DNA of 60,673 bases, from the NCBI GenBank assembly GCA_019155205.2, contig JAHNZQ020000004.1:3029224-3089896 (forward strand). The letters run 5' to 3'. The translations under genes and the position numbers were made by a program. The notes below the pieces were generated by a model. That model searched no databases, was not told the origin of the DNA, and saw only the letters and a list, made by a program, of their open reading frames with translations. Positions 1-9,701 of the stretch are shown here, piece by piece. Position 1 is the first letter of the stretch. The number at the start of each line of letters is the position of its first letter. Source of the stretch: Gracilaria vermiculophylla (Eukaryota; Rhodophyta; Florideophyceae; Gracilariales; Gracilariaceae).

Positions 1-369
1 TTCGACTACAGGATTATCACCTTCTACGATGCAAAATTCCATTTGCTTCATCTAACTCTGCAAATACATAGTATACTGTCCCGCAACCCCACCATAACTT
101 ATTATGGTGGTTTAGGCTGTTCCCTTTTCGTTCGCCACTACTTAGGGAATCGCTTTTGCTTTCTTTTCCTTTGGCTACTAAGATGTTTCAGTTCACCAAG
201 TTAGCTCTTGCCTACTTATGAATTCAGTAGGTAGTATAAAGAGTTTCCTCATTCGGGCACCTCCGGATCAAAGCTTACTTCCAGCTCCCCGAAGCATTTC
301 GTTGGTAATCACGCCCTTCATCGCTTCTAAATGCCTAGGTATCCACCAAAAGCCCTTAATTGTTTTAAA
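1..369 (-). rRNA. rrl: 23S ribosomal RNA, 5' part
   Basis: Reading the minus strand, positions 369 down to 1 match the 5' end of bacterial and plastid 23S rRNA, including the conserved GGTGGATACC block at 338-347 and the GATGAAGGGCGTG block next to it. The 5' end is placed near 369 by alignment with the first bases of the E. coli molecule, so it is accurate only to a few bases. The rest of the gene lies beyond the left edge. It is the last visible member of the 16S-Ile-Ala-23S operon. Confidence 0.95.
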
Positions 370-547
370 TACTGTCTTTTCAAATGCAGTATACAATATA
401 ATTGTTTTTTCCATACAGATATATCAGTTACGTTAATACTGTACGGTGTTTTAAATTAAAATTAAACTGCTTTAAATAGCGTGATCATGTTAATTAAACT
501 AATTAATTTAATTAATAAAACAGTTAATTTTAACTGTTATTAGTACT

Positions 548-620
548 TGGAGATAAGCGGACTCGAACCGCTGACATCTGCCTTGCAAAAGCAGCGCTCT
601 ACCAACTGAGCTATACCCCC
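548..620 (-). tRNA. trnA(ugc): tRNA-Ala (anticodon UGC)
   Basis: The minus strand folds into a 73-nt cloverleaf with acceptor GGGGGTA against TATCTCC and a UGC anticodon loop. It sits in the rRNA spacer between tRNA-Ile and 23S and has no intron, as in red algal plastids and cyanobacteria and unlike land plants. Confidence 0.97.
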
Positions 621-637
621 CTTTTTTTATATCATGG

Positions 638-711
638 TGGGCTATCCTGGACTTGAACCAGGGGCCTCACCCTTATCAGGGGTGTGCTCTAACCAACTGA
701 GCTAATAGCCC
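638..711 (-). tRNA. trnI(gau): tRNA-Ile (anticodon GAU)
   Basis: A 74-nt cloverleaf on the minus strand with acceptor GGGCTAT and a GAU anticodon. The three bases after the discriminator (635-637) read CCA on the minus strand, so the CCA end may be genome-encoded or coincidental. It has no intron and is separated from tRNA-Ala by 17 nt. Confidence 0.97.
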
Positions 712-790
712 TGTTTGTTTGTAGTAACTCCAAAAGTAACGATCTAAAGTTAAGAATTATAAATTTGTATTTAATCTTTCTTTCCCTAAA

Positions 791-914
791 TAAGGAGGTG
801 ATCCAGCCGCACCTTCCAGTACGGCTACCTTGTTACGACTTCACCCCAGTCACTAGCTCTACCTTAGGTGCCCTCCTCCAAAAAGGTTAAAGTAACAACT
901 TTGGGTATAGCCAG

Positions 915-956
<42 letters not shown>

Positions 957-1007
957 AATTCACCGCCGTATAGCTGACCGGCGATTACTAGCGATTCCAT
1001 CTTCATA

Positions 1008-1039
<32 letters not shown>

Positions 1040-1216
1040 ATCATGTTTATGAGATTAGCTTAATTTTACAATTTTGCGACCCTTTGTCATGACCATTGTA
1101 GCACGTGTGTAGCCCAGAATATAAGGGGCATGCTGACTTGACGTCATCCTCACCTTCCTCCGGCTTGTCACCGGCAGTCTTCTTAAAGTACCCAACTAAA
1201 TGATGGCAACTAAGAA

Positions 1217-1282
<66 letters not shown>

Positions 1283-1348
1283 CCACCTGTGTTTACATTC
1301 CCGAAGGCACTTTTTACTTTCATAAAAATTTGTAACATGTCAAATTCT

Positions 1349-1429
<81 letters not shown>

Positions 1430-1793
1430 CCCTTGCGAGCGTACTTCCCAGGCGGGATACTTAACGCGTTAGCTACGATACTGCACGGATCGATACGCGC
1501 AACATCTAGTATCCATCGTTTACGGCTAGGACTACTGGGGTATCTAATCCCATTCGCTACCCTAGCTTTCGTCTCTGAGTGTCAGTAATGGCCCAGTAGA
1601 GCGCCTTCGCTTCTGGTGTTCTTCCCAATATCTACGCATTTCACCGCTACACTGGGAATTCCCCCTACCCATACCATACTCTAGTCAAATAGTTTCGACT
1701 GCTTGTTTAAGGTTAGGCCTCAATATTTAACAGCCGACTTATTTAACCACCTACAGACGCTTTACGCCCAATAATTCCGGATAACACTTGCAT

Positions 1794-1831
<38 letters not shown>

Positions 1832-1971
1832 ATGCTTATTCCTTAAGTACCGTCAAATTTCTTCCTTAAGAAAAGAGGTTTACAACCCACAGGCATTCTT
1901 CCCTCACGCGGTATTGCTCCGTCAGGCTTTCGCCCATTGCGGAAAATTCCCCACTGCTGCCTTCCGTAGAA

Positions 1972-2015
<44 letters not shown>

Positions 2016-2235
2016 AACCAGCTACTGATCGTCGCCTTGGTAAGCTCTTAATTTACCAACTAGCTAATCAGACGTAAGCTCATCCTTAGACGAAAAATCT
2101 TTCACTATAAAGCATATAAGGTATTAGCAATCGTTTCCAATTGTTATTCCTTTTCTAAGGGTAGATTCTTACGCATTACTCACCCGTCCGCTACTGAAGA
2201 ATAAACTTCCGTTCAACTTGCATGTGTTAAGCATA

Positions 2236-2272
<37 letters not shown>

Positions 2273-2278
2273 GTATTA
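791..2278 (-). rRNA. rrs: 16S ribosomal RNA
   Basis: The minus strand carries a full 16S gene. The 3' end with GGATCACCTCCTTA (anti-Shine-Dalgarno) lies at 791-804, and the 5' signature GAGAGTTTGATCCTGGCTCAG lies near 2251-2272. Universal blocks such as the 530 loop, the 900 region and the 1400 region are readable in between. The anti-SD agrees with the GGAG-type ribosome sites before psbD, psbC, ycf65, petF and ftsH in this window. Ends are good to a few bases. Confidence 0.98.
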
Positions 2279-2390
2279 TCCAGAATATATTTTAAATTTA
2301 GCTAATAATGATTAGCTCTAGCTAAATATTTAATTAATACATTGATTTGTTACTTTTAAGTCTAAGCAACTTAAATACTAGCTGGAAATA

Positions 2391-2420
2391 ATAATAATGC
2401 TTTTAATGTAATATTGTCAA
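2391..2420 (-). promoter_or_regulatory. probable rRNA operon promoter
   Basis: On the minus strand a perfect TTGACA (2420-2415) is followed after 17-18 bases by TTATTA/TATTAT (2397-2391), about 113 bp upstream of the 16S 5' end. This is the expected form for a plastid-encoded polymerase (sigma-70 type) promoter. Position and consensus are seen; activity is inferred. Confidence 0.55.
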
Positions 2421-2895
2421 GCCCTTAAAAATAAAATTTATATTCTTACTTAGAACAAAAAATTCTTATAGTACAGTTGAAATATCGTTTTTTATATAAA
2501 AGCTTTCATTAAGCTAAGTAATACATTTCACTAATCTGTGTGCTAAGGAAATGGTTTAAAATTAAAGAATCGAAAAAATGTAAATTAAAGATCATAAAAA
2601 GTGTTACATATTACTATGTACATAGTAAAATTTATTTAATTCTAAATTTAGAAATATCTATTTTATTTTAAAAAATATACTTCTTCTTCAAGAATCCTCA
2701 CATAATTAAACATCAAATAATATACGTATTAAGGTAAGTCTACTTCTATCAAACAGACTAAAATTAGAATAATGAAAGTAATGAGAATAATATATATTTA
2801 GTTTTTTACCTATTTATAGATAAAAGAATTAAACTCTTAGTACTTGTAACTAAAAAATCTAATTAAATTTTCGCAGAAAATTTTAATAAATAATC

Positions 2896-2979
2896 TTATT
2901 TCACATCCTTATATTCATAATAACGTCGATGCGTTTTTTTAAGACTCTCAGATTTTACAGTTTTATCTTTTTTACTCAT
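2896..2979 (-). CDS. tiny lysine-rich reading frame, unassigned
   Basis: An ATG-to-TAA frame of 27 codons on the minus strand. The product is strongly basic (starts MSKKDKTVK, contains KKTHRRYYEYK) with no hydrophobic segment. No Shine-Dalgarno sequence precedes it and I do not recognise the protein. It may be a chance frame in AT-rich DNA or a remnant of a ribosomal-protein-like gene. It is listed because the lysine/arginine bias is unusual for random AT-rich sequence. Confidence 0.2.
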   Translation of the reverse strand: MSKKDKTVKSESLKKTHRRYYEYKDVK

Positions 2980-3694
2980 AATATATGATATATTTTTTCA
3001 CAAAAAATAAAGCTAACTCAGAATACTGATTGTATTTTAATATAACTCATAAATTTAATATACTTATAGTTATGATTTATGTTTAAATTACTATTCAGTG
3101 AAATCAATTGCATTAAATTGTTATTGTTAAAGTTTAAATTAAAAATTATGATAACTTTTACTACATTTTTTTTATTCCATTTATTAATGGAAGCTTAAGT
3201 TTTAGAGATACAAGTAAATCTTTATTTATAACGATAATATATATTTACTAAATATTCATGTGCTACAAGCATTGAATATCAGGTAAATTAGCCATAAAAC
3301 TAGTTGATTTTTTTCATATTCTATTGAAAATCAGCAGTACAAAACAAAATAAAAATGTATTCTTGATTTTATTTTTCTTTCTATTTGGTTTTAAAATCAA
3401 ATCTATTTTTTTCTGCTTATGTATAAGGTATAAATAAATTTAGTTGTTATTATTTTGATCATCATTCAAGATGAAATATATAATTAGTTTTAATTAAAAA
3501 TCAAAAAAATATCAATGATGCTATCATGAAATCTAAATATTAAAAATAATATTTTTCGACAATTTATTTTGTTATGATAATCAACATTGAACACTTAATT
3601 TATTCTTGATTAGGACATGAAAAATTCAATATTATATATTTTATCAACAATATAGACTAGATTAAATATTTACTTTTTCAAGTAAAATGTAAAA

Positions 3695-3782
3695 ATCTAG
3701 TTAACTAATTAAATAGAATTTTTCTCATTACTCAATTAACAATCATTTTTAAGTTTTTTAAAAAACAATTAGTTAACTAGAT
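3695..3782. repeat. 16-bp inverted repeat upstream of ycf27
   Basis: ATCTAGTTAACTAATT at 3695-3710 and its exact reverse complement at 3767-3782, separated by 56 nt. Each arm contains the 10-bp palindrome TAGTTAACTA, so the two sites are also near direct repeats. They lie 156-243 bp before the ycf27 start. This could be a paired operator or a cruciform; the function is unknown. Confidence 0.6.
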
Positions 3783-3937
3783 ATAAAATGGTCTCTTTCT
3801 TACTAGGATATATTATACTATTTTTCGTATACGAGACTAATTCAAAAATATTCGTAATGAAGATCTAAACGCAATATATATATAAAATTAAGTATGCATT
3901 GCCTACAAATTATAAATGTATAAGGAAGATATACAAC

Positions 3938-4666
3938 TTGCATAACTCTAAAGAAAAGATACTTATTGTAGATGACGAAAACAGTATAAGAACAATTTTA
4001 GAAACTCGATTATCTATGATTGGGTACGATGTGATTAGTGCAGCAGACGGAGAAGAGGCATTATATGTGTTTCGAAAAGAATATCCCAACTTAGTTATAT
4101 TAGATGTTATGATGCCCAAATTAGATGGCTATGGAGTGTGCCAAGAGATAAGAAAGGAATCTGATGTACCAATCATAATGCTAACTGCTCTAGGAGATGT
4201 CTCAGACAGAATTACTGGCTTAGAACTAGGTGCAGATGACTATGTAATTAAACCTTTTTCACCCAAAGAGTTAGAAGCACGTATTAAATGCGTGCTTAGA
4301 AGGGTAGATAAAACAAATATTAATTCAGGTATTCCTAGTTCAGGAATTTTGAATATAGGATTTCTTAAAATTGATACAAATAAAAGACAGATATATAAAA
4401 AAGATGAAAGAGTTCGGTTAACTGGCATGGAGTTCAGTTTATTAGAATTACTTGTAAGTAAGGCTGGAGAAGCTTTCTCAAGATCTTCTATCTTACAAGA
4501 GGTGTGGGGATATAAACCAGAAAGGCACGTTGATACTCGGGTAGTAGATGTTCATATTTCAAGGCTTAGGGCTAAACTAGAAGATGATCCAAGTAATCCA
4601 GATTTAATTTTAACTGCGAGAGGAACAGGATATCTATTTCAGAGAATTATCGAAAATACAGAATAA
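3938..4666 (+). CDS. ycf27: OmpR-type response regulator
   Basis: A plastid two-component response regulator of the OmpR/RpaB family, expected to bind DNA and control transcription of photosynthesis genes. The receiver domain comes first, with acidic pair DD at residues 12-13, the phospho-acceptor Asp in LVILDVMMPK (about residue 56) and the conserved Lys in VIKPF (about 105). A winged-helix domain follows (about 135-238, ending with RGTGYLF). No in-frame ATG exists before the receiver core. I chose TTG at 3938 because AAGGA lies 11 nt upstream and because it begins close to the usual family start; a TTG at 3899 is possible but has no ribosome site. No histidine kinase is in the window. Confidence 0.93.
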   Translation: MHNSKEKILIVDDENSIRTILETRLSMIGYDVISAADGEEALYVFRKEYPNLVILDVMMPKLDGYGVCQEIRKESDVPIIMLTALGDVSDRITGLELGADDYVIKPFSPKELEARIKCVLRRVDKTNINSGIPSSGILNIGFLKIDTNKRQIYKKDERVRLTGMEFSLLELLVSKAGEAFSRSSILQEVWGYKPERHVDTRVVDVHISRLRAKLEDDPSNPDLILTARGTGYLFQRIIENTE

Positions 4667-4686
4667 TATAACCCTAATCTATTATT

Positions 4687-4708
4687 TTGATATTTAGCTA
4701 AATATCAA
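4687..4708. terminator. perfect palindrome after ycf27
   Basis: A 22-bp perfect palindrome, TTGATATTTAG joined to CTAAATATCAA with no spacer, 21 bp after the ycf27 stop. It could fold into a terminator or RNA-stabilising hairpin. There is no long T run directly after it, so the role is uncertain. Confidence 0.4.
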
Positions 4709-5572
4709 GCTTTTGACTGAATACTGTAAAATTTATTAATTTGATTTAGATATTTAGCTATCTATTCGTTTATTAGTTTCTAATAAAGAAAAAATATGTA
4801 AATATAATTATTTCACACAAGCTCATCTTTCTGCTTCATATCATCTAATTATTTAATTTAAATAATTATTTAAATTTTGTTTTTTGATATATTTTTTATA
4901 AATTTATTTGGATATTACTGTTATTTTTCATACAAGTAATATGCGATTATTAACATGTATATAAAAAAATAATTGATTCAATAATAACACTAAGTCAATA
5001 GAGTAAAAAAAACTACTACATTGATTTAATCAAAATATATAAACTATAATTAATTATTATTAATAATATTTTGAATCATTCAACACTATATTTACCTAAA
5101 TATTGTAATTACTTGTAAAGTACGATGCTAACTATAAATTATATTTTTTATTTTTAATGCAACAGGATAGTATTGGTTTTCTATTTCATAACTGCTTTAA
5201 GTCATTTTAAAATGAATTATGGATATCATTTTAAAAAAATAATAATTTTTTGATTAGAGATTTTATAATCATAAATATTAATCAAAAGTAACTTATGTCA
5301 GCTATAAAACTGTTTTATAGTCATTAATAGTCTAGTCTAGACAGTTTAGACGCTAAATAATAGTAAGTAAGGAATACAATGTTTGTTATACTATACTTGT
5401 ATAATATGAAAATTTTAGTTAAAAATGAATCGTAAACTTAGAGAACTAATTAAAGCCTTTTAAATTAGTCATAAATTTTACTGTTTAATAATCTTATAAT
5501 GTTAGTATAATCGTAAAGAAAAGTAAAATCACTTTACAATAACTTTACAAAGTTATATAAGCGCTATTAAAA

Positions 5573-5594
5573 CATCACAAGTTGTATTGTGATG
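5573..5594 (+). promoter_or_regulatory. hairpin in the psbD 5' leader
   Basis: CATCACAA (5573-5580) pairs with TTGTGATG (5587-5594) around a 6-nt loop, about 55 bp before the psbD ATG. Leader hairpins often protect plastid mRNA 5' ends or mediate translational control. Only the structure is seen here. Confidence 0.35.
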
Positions 5595-5649
5595 GATAAA
5601 TAAGCTTACAACTTATTTAATTAATCAGTTCACTCTGGAGATTTATTTT

Positions 5650-6705
5650 ATGACCGTAGCAATTGGACAAGAAAAAACCCGTGGTAGATTTGATTTAATC
5701 GACGACTGGGTGAAAAGAGACAGATTTGTATTTGTCGGCTGGTCTGGCTTACTGCTTTTCCCATGCGCATATCTAGCATTAGGAGGATGGCTAACAGGCA
5801 CTACATTTGTAACATCATGGTATACGCATGGGCTAGCAAGCTCATATTTGGAAGGTTGTAACTTTTTGACTTCCGCTGTATCTACACCAGCTAATAGTAT
5901 GGGACACTCTTTACTATTATTATGGGGTCCCGAAGCACAAGGAGATTTTACTAGATGGTGCCAAATTGGAGGTCTTTGGACATTTATTGCTTTACACGGA
6001 TCATTTGGATTAATTGGTTTCTGTTTAAGACAGTTTGAAATAGCTAGACTAGTCGGAATTAGACCATACAACGCTATTGCATTTTCAGGACCAATTGCAG
6101 TCTTTGTATCAGTATTTCTAATGTACCCACTTGGACAAGCAAGCTGGTTTTTCGCACCTAGTTTTGGAGTAGCCGCAATCTTTAGATTTTTACTATTCTT
6201 ACAAGGATTTCATAATTGGACACTAAATCCATTTCACATGATGGGTGTAGCAGGAATACTTGGGGGAGCCTTGTTGTGCGCGATTCATGGAGCTACTGTT
6301 CAAAACACTTTATTTGAAGATGGAGATGCTGCAGATACATTTAGAGCATTTACGCCTACTCAATCAGAAGAAACTTATTCAATGGTAACAGCCAATCGTT
6401 TTTGGTCACAAATTTTTGGAGTAGCCTTCTCTAATAAACGTTGGCTGCATTTCTTCATGTTATTTGTACCGGTAACTGGACTTTGGACAAGCGCATTTGG
6501 CATTGTAGGTTTAGCGTTAAACTTAAGAGCATACGACTTCGTATCACAAGAATTACGAGCAGCTGAAGATCCGGAATTTGAAACGTTTTATACTAAAAAT
6601 ATTTTATTAAATGAAGGTATCCGTGCATGGATGGCCGCTCAAGATCAGCCACACGAGAACTTTATATTCCCTGAGGAGGTTTTACCACGTGGAAACGCCC
6701 TTTAA
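5650..6705 (+). CDS. psbD: photosystem II D2 protein
   Basis: D2, the reaction-centre core partner of D1, holding P680 chlorophyll, pheophytin and the QA quinone in the thylakoid membrane. At 351 residues it has normal length and no gaps. The chlorophyll and non-haem iron ligand regions are readable ([24 protein letters not shown]), and the C-terminus RGNAL is typical. The ATG is supported by GGAG at 5637-5640. It overlaps psbC by 17 bp in another frame, the ancestral cyanobacterial arrangement that couples translation of the two subunits. A long leader precedes it. Confidence 0.99.
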   Translation: MTVAIGQEKTRGRFDLIDDWVKRDRFVFVGWSGLLLFPCAYLALGGWLTGTTFVTSWYTHGLASSYLEGCNFLTSAVSTPANSMGHSLLLLWGPEAQGDFTRWCQIGGLWTFIALHGSFGLIGFCLRQFEIARLVGIRPYNAIAFSGPIAVFVSVFLMYPLGQASWFFAPSFGVAAIFRFLLFLQGFHNWTLNPFHMMGVAGILGGALLCAIHGATVQNTLFEDGDAADTFRAFTPTQSEETYSMVTANRFWSQIFGVAFSNKRWLHFFMLFVPVTGLWTSAFGIVGLALNLRAYDFVSQELRAAEDPEFETFYTKNILLNEGIRAWMAAQDQPHENFIFPEEVLPRGNAL

Positions 6706-8071
6706 TCAAAATATCGTAAGCGGCAGAGACCTTGAATCTACAGGATTCGCATGGTGGTCCGGTAACGCAAGATTGATAAATGTGTCAGGAAAACTTTTAG
6801 GTGCTCATGTTGCACATGCTGGTATAATGGTTTTTTGGACAGGAGCAATGACTTTGTTTGAAGTAGCCCATTTCATTCCGGAAAAACCTTTGTACGAACA
6901 AGGCTTCATTTTAATACCACACTTAGCAACACTAGGGTGGGGTGTTGGTCCAGGAGGAGAAATCACGAATATATATCCGTACTTCGTAGTGGGTATTTTA
7001 CACTTAATATCTTCTGCCGTACTAGGTTTCGGGGGCTTATACCACGCTTTAATAGGGCCAGATACATTAGAAGAATCATTTCCATTTTTTGGTTATGATT
7101 GGAGAGATAAAAACAAAATGACAACCATACTTGGCATACATCTTGTCTTGCTTGGAGTAGGATCTTTCTTACTTGTGATTAAAGCTTTATTTTTCGGCGG
7201 AGTATACGACACATGGGCTCCAGGAGGTGGAGATGTAAGATTAATCAGTAATCCAACGCTAAACCCAGCAATTATATTTGGCTATGTACTTAAATCTCCT
7301 TTTGGAGGTGACGGCTGGATAGTTAGCGTCAATAATATGGAAGATTTAATTGGCGGACATGTATGGATAGGAGTGGTTTGTATTGCAGGAGGAATATGGC
7401 ATATTCTTACAAAACCATTCGCCTGGGCAAGAAGAGCATTTGTTTGGTCTGGTGAAGCTTACTTATCTTATAGTTTAGGTGCTTTATCTATTATGGGGTT
7501 AACTGCTTCCAATTATGTCTGGTATAATAATACAGCTTACCCTAGTGAATTTTATGGACCAACTGGACCAGAAGCATCTCAAGCACAAGCTTTTACTTTT
7601 CTAGTAAGAGATCAAAGATTAGGAGCAAACGTAGCATCTGCTCAGGGTCCTACTGGTTTAGGAAAATACTTGATGAGATCACCTAGTGGAGAAATTATAT
7701 TCGGGGGAGAAACAATGCGTTTCTGGGATTTAAGAGCTCCTTGGGTAGAACCATTACGAGGGTCTAATGGCCTAGATTTAAATAAAATCAAAAATGATAT
7801 ACAACCATGGCAAGAAAGAAGAGCTGCAGAATATATGACGCATGCACCATTAGGATCACTAAATTCAGTTGGCGGTGTAGCAACAGAAATCAACTCTGTA
7901 AATTATGTATCACCTAGAAGTTGGCTAACAACATCTCATTTTTTCTTAGGATTCTTTTTATTCATTGGCCATCTATGGCATGCAGGGCGTGCAAGAGCTG
8001 CTGCTGCAGGATTTGAAAAAGGGATCAACAGAGAGAATGAGGCTGTATTATCTATGAGACCATTAGACTAA
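6689..8071 (+). CDS. psbC: photosystem II CP43 antenna protein
   Basis: CP43, the inner chlorophyll-binding antenna of photosystem II and a direct ligand donor to the Mn4CaO5 cluster. The ligand segment GGETMRFWD is present, with Glu and Arg in their conserved places. I start it at GTG 6689 (product begins with VETPFNQ, read as Met), because a strong GAGGAGG lies at 6673-6679 with a 9-nt gap and because the family starts there; a longer frame from 6611 lies wholly inside psbD. The product is 460 residues, normal for the family. It overlaps the psbD stop by 17 bp and is followed by a perfect terminator hairpin. Confidence 0.98.
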   Translation: METPFNQNIVSGRDLESTGFAWWSGNARLINVSGKLLGAHVAHAGIMVFWTGAMTLFEVAHFIPEKPLYEQGFILIPHLATLGWGVGPGGEITNIYPYFVVGILHLISSAVLGFGGLYHALIGPDTLEESFPFFGYDWRDKNKMTTILGIHLVLLGVGSFLLVIKALFFGGVYDTWAPGGGDVRLISNPTLNPAIIFGYVLKSPFGGDGWIVSVNNMEDLIGGHVWIGVVCIAGGIWHILTKPFAWARRAFVWSGEAYLSYSLGALSIMGLTASNYVWYNNTAYPSEFYGPTGPEASQAQAFTFLVRDQRLGANVASAQGPTGLGKYLMRSPSGEIIFGGETMRFWDLRAPWVEPLRGSNGLDLNKIKNDIQPWQERRAAEYMTHAPLGSLNSVGGVATEINSVNYVSPRSWLTTSHFFLGFFLFIGHLWHAGRARAAAAGFEKGINRENEAVLSMRPLD

Positions 8072-8120
8072 ATTAGAATATTTATTTATAAATAAATATA
8101 TATCAATAAATCAAAATTAA

Positions 8121-8161
8121 AAACTATTCTTAGCTCCTAATTCAGAAGTTAAGAATAGTTT
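8121..8161 (+). terminator. psbC terminator hairpin
   Basis: AAACTATTCTTA (8121-8132) and its exact complement (8150-8161) form a 12-bp stem followed directly by a T run. It lies 50 bp after the psbC stop. Upstream A bases pair with the T run, so it could also stop transcription arriving from ycf17 on the other strand. Confidence 0.8.
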
Positions 8162-8197
8162 TTTTATATAGGTCAAAGAATAATATTATATATATTT

Positions 8198-8356
8198 TTA
8201 ATAAAAAATACCAAGTAACTCAACTACAGGTAGACAAAAACAATATTCTATAGAAAAAATTACAATAAAAGCTAACATAGCTAATCTACCATTCCAGCTT
8301 TCTGAACCTGTAGAAAAACCCCAAAGCCATCTGTTGCGCTGATCACGGGTATTCAT
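8198..8356 (-). CDS. ycf17: high-light-inducible (Hlip) protein Ycf17
   Basis: A 52-residue one-helix member of the light-harvesting superfamily (Hlip/Scp), a thylakoid protein thought to bind chlorophyll and carotenoid and to dissipate excess energy. The N-terminus reads MNTRDQRNRWLWGFSTGSE, followed by the chlorophyll-binding ExWNGRLAM core (ESWNGRLAM) and one hydrophobic helix. The ATG at 8356 has GAGGTG 7-8 nt upstream on the minus strand. It converges with psbC across the terminator hairpin. Confidence 0.93.
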   Translation of the reverse strand: MNTRDQRNRWLWGFSTGSESWNGRLAMLAFIVIFSIEYCFCLPVVELLGIFY

Positions 8357-8430
8357 TCAAACACCTCTATTTTTATTAGAAAGTAATATATACTATAATA
8401 TACGATAGTATGTAGTTTATTTAAATTTAT

Positions 8431-8985
8431 ATGAAACTTAATATACACACAATTATACATCCGATTATCCAGAAATTAGCATATGAAATTATGCATGAAA
8501 AAACATATGAAAAATCCATAAATACTAATAACGAAAAAACACTAGGTATGCTTATTTTTTATGAAACTTTAAGAAAGTGGCTAAAAATAGATAGCGTATA
8601 CATCAAAAAAGTCGATATTTTAAAAAAAGGACTTTTTTTAAACCAATCGGAGAAATACTTAATTATTACTAATATCATAGAATGCTATAATATTCTTTCG
8701 GAAGTACAAAAAATATTGCCCAAAACCTATTTAAAACATATCGATTTTTATAACAAAAATAATGAATTCATCTGTAATACAAAGCTAGAAGAATATAAAA
8801 TAATTATATTTGAAAAGTTTTTAATAAATTATAATATAATCGAAACTATAAACTACTTAAATAGTAAATATAAAATTAATTTAAGTGGTATTAAAATTGT
8901 ATGCGTTACATGCAATAGTAATATTCTAAAGTCCATAGCTCAAAAGTACCCATACTTAAATATATATACTACAAAAATCATTTAA
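8431..8985 (+). CDS. upp: degenerate uracil phosphoribosyltransferase-like protein
   Basis: The 184-residue product follows the general plan of uracil phosphoribosyltransferase: an N-terminal HPIIQKL block, an LGMLIFYETLRKWL helix, a mid-protein strand ending in ILPKTYLKHIDFY, and a C-terminal IKIVCVTCNSN...YLNIYT block matching the family's KFVCLVAAP...DIYTA. The PRPP-binding signature (D-x-x-x-A-T-G-G in active enzymes) is replaced by IIIFEKFLINYN, and the uracil-binding C-terminus (G-Y-I-V-P-G-L-G-D) is missing; active enzymes are about 208 residues. It is therefore unlikely to be a working enzyme. Family assignment is inferred from pattern memory, not from a search. Confidence 0.6.
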   Translation: MKLNIHTIIHPIIQKLAYEIMHEKTYEKSINTNNEKTLGMLIFYETLRKWLKIDSVYIKKVDILKKGLFLNQSEKYLIITNIIECYNILSEVQKILPKTYLKHIDFYNKNNEFICNTKLEEYKIIIFEKFLINYNIIETINYLNSKYKINLSGIKIVCVTCNSNILKSIAQKYPYLNIYTTKII

Positions 8986-9030
8986 GATAAAATAATCTTA
9001 ATTAATGTCAAACCTAATTATTATCAGCTA

Positions 9031-9321
9031 ATGAATATTGTTATAAATTCGTTTAATTTAGTTTTTACATCCATAGCTAATTTTTCTGAGATATATCTGA
9101 TCTCTATTTTGCTTAAACTTTCTCTAGCATGGTTTCCTACAGTAAATTGGTATAATGAACCTTTCTGTTCTTTAAACAGACTTACAGATCCGTATCTTAA
9201 ATTATTTAGAGGTACAATACCTATGATATTTGGGATGGATATGTCTCCTATGTTAGGCATAATTTTTTTACAGTGCTTAACAGTGATATTTAATAATATT
9301 CAAATTGAATCTATGATGTAA
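9031..9321 (+). CDS. ycf19: YGGT-family membrane protein Ycf19
   Basis: A 96-residue protein with two hydrophobic segments (about 8-35 and 63-85) flanking the family's signature SLAWFPTVNWYNEPFCSL and LNRLTDPYLKLFRG. YggT/Ycf19 relatives act in chloroplast and cyanobacterial membrane organisation, possibly c-type cytochrome assembly or nucleoid distribution. The start is the first ATG; no clear Shine-Dalgarno is present. It lies between the upp-like gene and rps16 on the same strand. Confidence 0.9.
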   Translation: MNIVINSFNLVFTSIANFSEIYLISILLKLSLAWFPTVNWYNEPFCSLNRLTDPYLKLFRGTIPMIFGMDMSPMLGIIFLQCLTVIFNNIQIESMM

Positions 9322-9442
9322 TTAATATAAAATTTTATTGGTATAAAAGTTGCTTAATCAAGCAAAACATTATTTAATATTAAATATAGAGTTAAAACAA
9401 AACATTTAAATTATACACAACTTATGTAATGTCAATATAACC

Positions 9443-9682
9443 ATGTTAAAAATCAGATTGAAGAGATTTGGAAGAAAAAAACAGCCTAGTTACAGAATTA
9501 TAGTTATAGATAGTAGAAAACCAAGAGATGGAAGAGCAATCGAAGAGATAGGATTCTACAATCCTATTATAAATAAATCAAGTATCAACTTGATACAAGC
9601 TAAAAAAAGAATATGTCAAGGCGCTCAAATAACCAAAAAAGTGCAACAAATTATTAACCAAATAAAGAAAGAAAATCAATGA
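9443..9682 (+). CDS. rps16: 30S ribosomal protein S16
   Basis: A 79-residue S16. The N-terminus [19 protein letters not shown] is the conserved S16 opening, followed by [19 protein letters not shown]. Length is normal and there is no intron, unlike land-plant rps16. It sits 19 bp before ycf65, so the two are probably cotranscribed. Confidence 0.97.
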   Translation: MLKIRLKRFGRKKQPSYRIIVIDSRKPRDGRAIEEIGFYNPIINKSSINLIQAKKRICQGAQITKKVQQIINQIKKENQ

Positions 9683-9701
9683 TATATGTAAGGAGATTAT
9701 A

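Larger units (their letters stand above)
2279..3937. other. long AT-rich spacer between 16S and ycf27
   Basis: About 1.66 kb between two diverging genes. I see the probable rrn promoter at its left end, one 27-codon lysine-rich frame on the minus strand (2896-2979), a small hairpin at 3670-3687 and a 16-bp inverted repeat at 3695-3782. No tRNA, tmRNA or long open frame is recognisable. It is unusually long for so compact a genome. Confidence 0.8.
4667..5649. other. AT-rich spacer and psbD leader region
   Basis: About 980 bp without a recognisable gene. It contains the palindrome after ycf27, two TATAAT hexamers at 5495-5500 and 5506-5511 that could serve as psbD -10 boxes, a small hairpin in the psbD leader at 5573-5594, and the GGAG ribosome site at 5637-5640. 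No other conserved element is apparent by eye. Confidence 0.7.

Noticed and set aside
218..436. Open frame of 72 codons on the plus strand
   Set aside because: It is antisense to the 23S 5' end and its spacer.
638..711. Possible introns in the spacer tRNAs (Ile, Ala)
   Set aside because: Both fold as continuous 73-74-nt cloverleaves; the land-plant group II introns are absent.
1788..2051. Open frame of 87 codons on the plus strand
   Set aside because: It is antisense to 16S rRNA; the sequence is fully explained by rRNA conservation.
2279..3937. Possible tmRNA (ssrA) or SRP RNA in the long spacer
   Set aside because: No TTCGA-type T arm, tRNA-like 3' end or GGAA tetraloop context was found; these genes are probably elsewhere in the genome.
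5643..6071. 142-codon frame antisense to psbD
   Set aside because: A shadow of the conserved psbD coding sequence; no ribosome site and no family resemblance.
6611..6688. N-terminal extension of psbC beginning at ATG 6611
   Set aside because: It lies wholly inside psbD and precedes the strong GAGGAGG ribosome site; GTG 6689 fits the family start.
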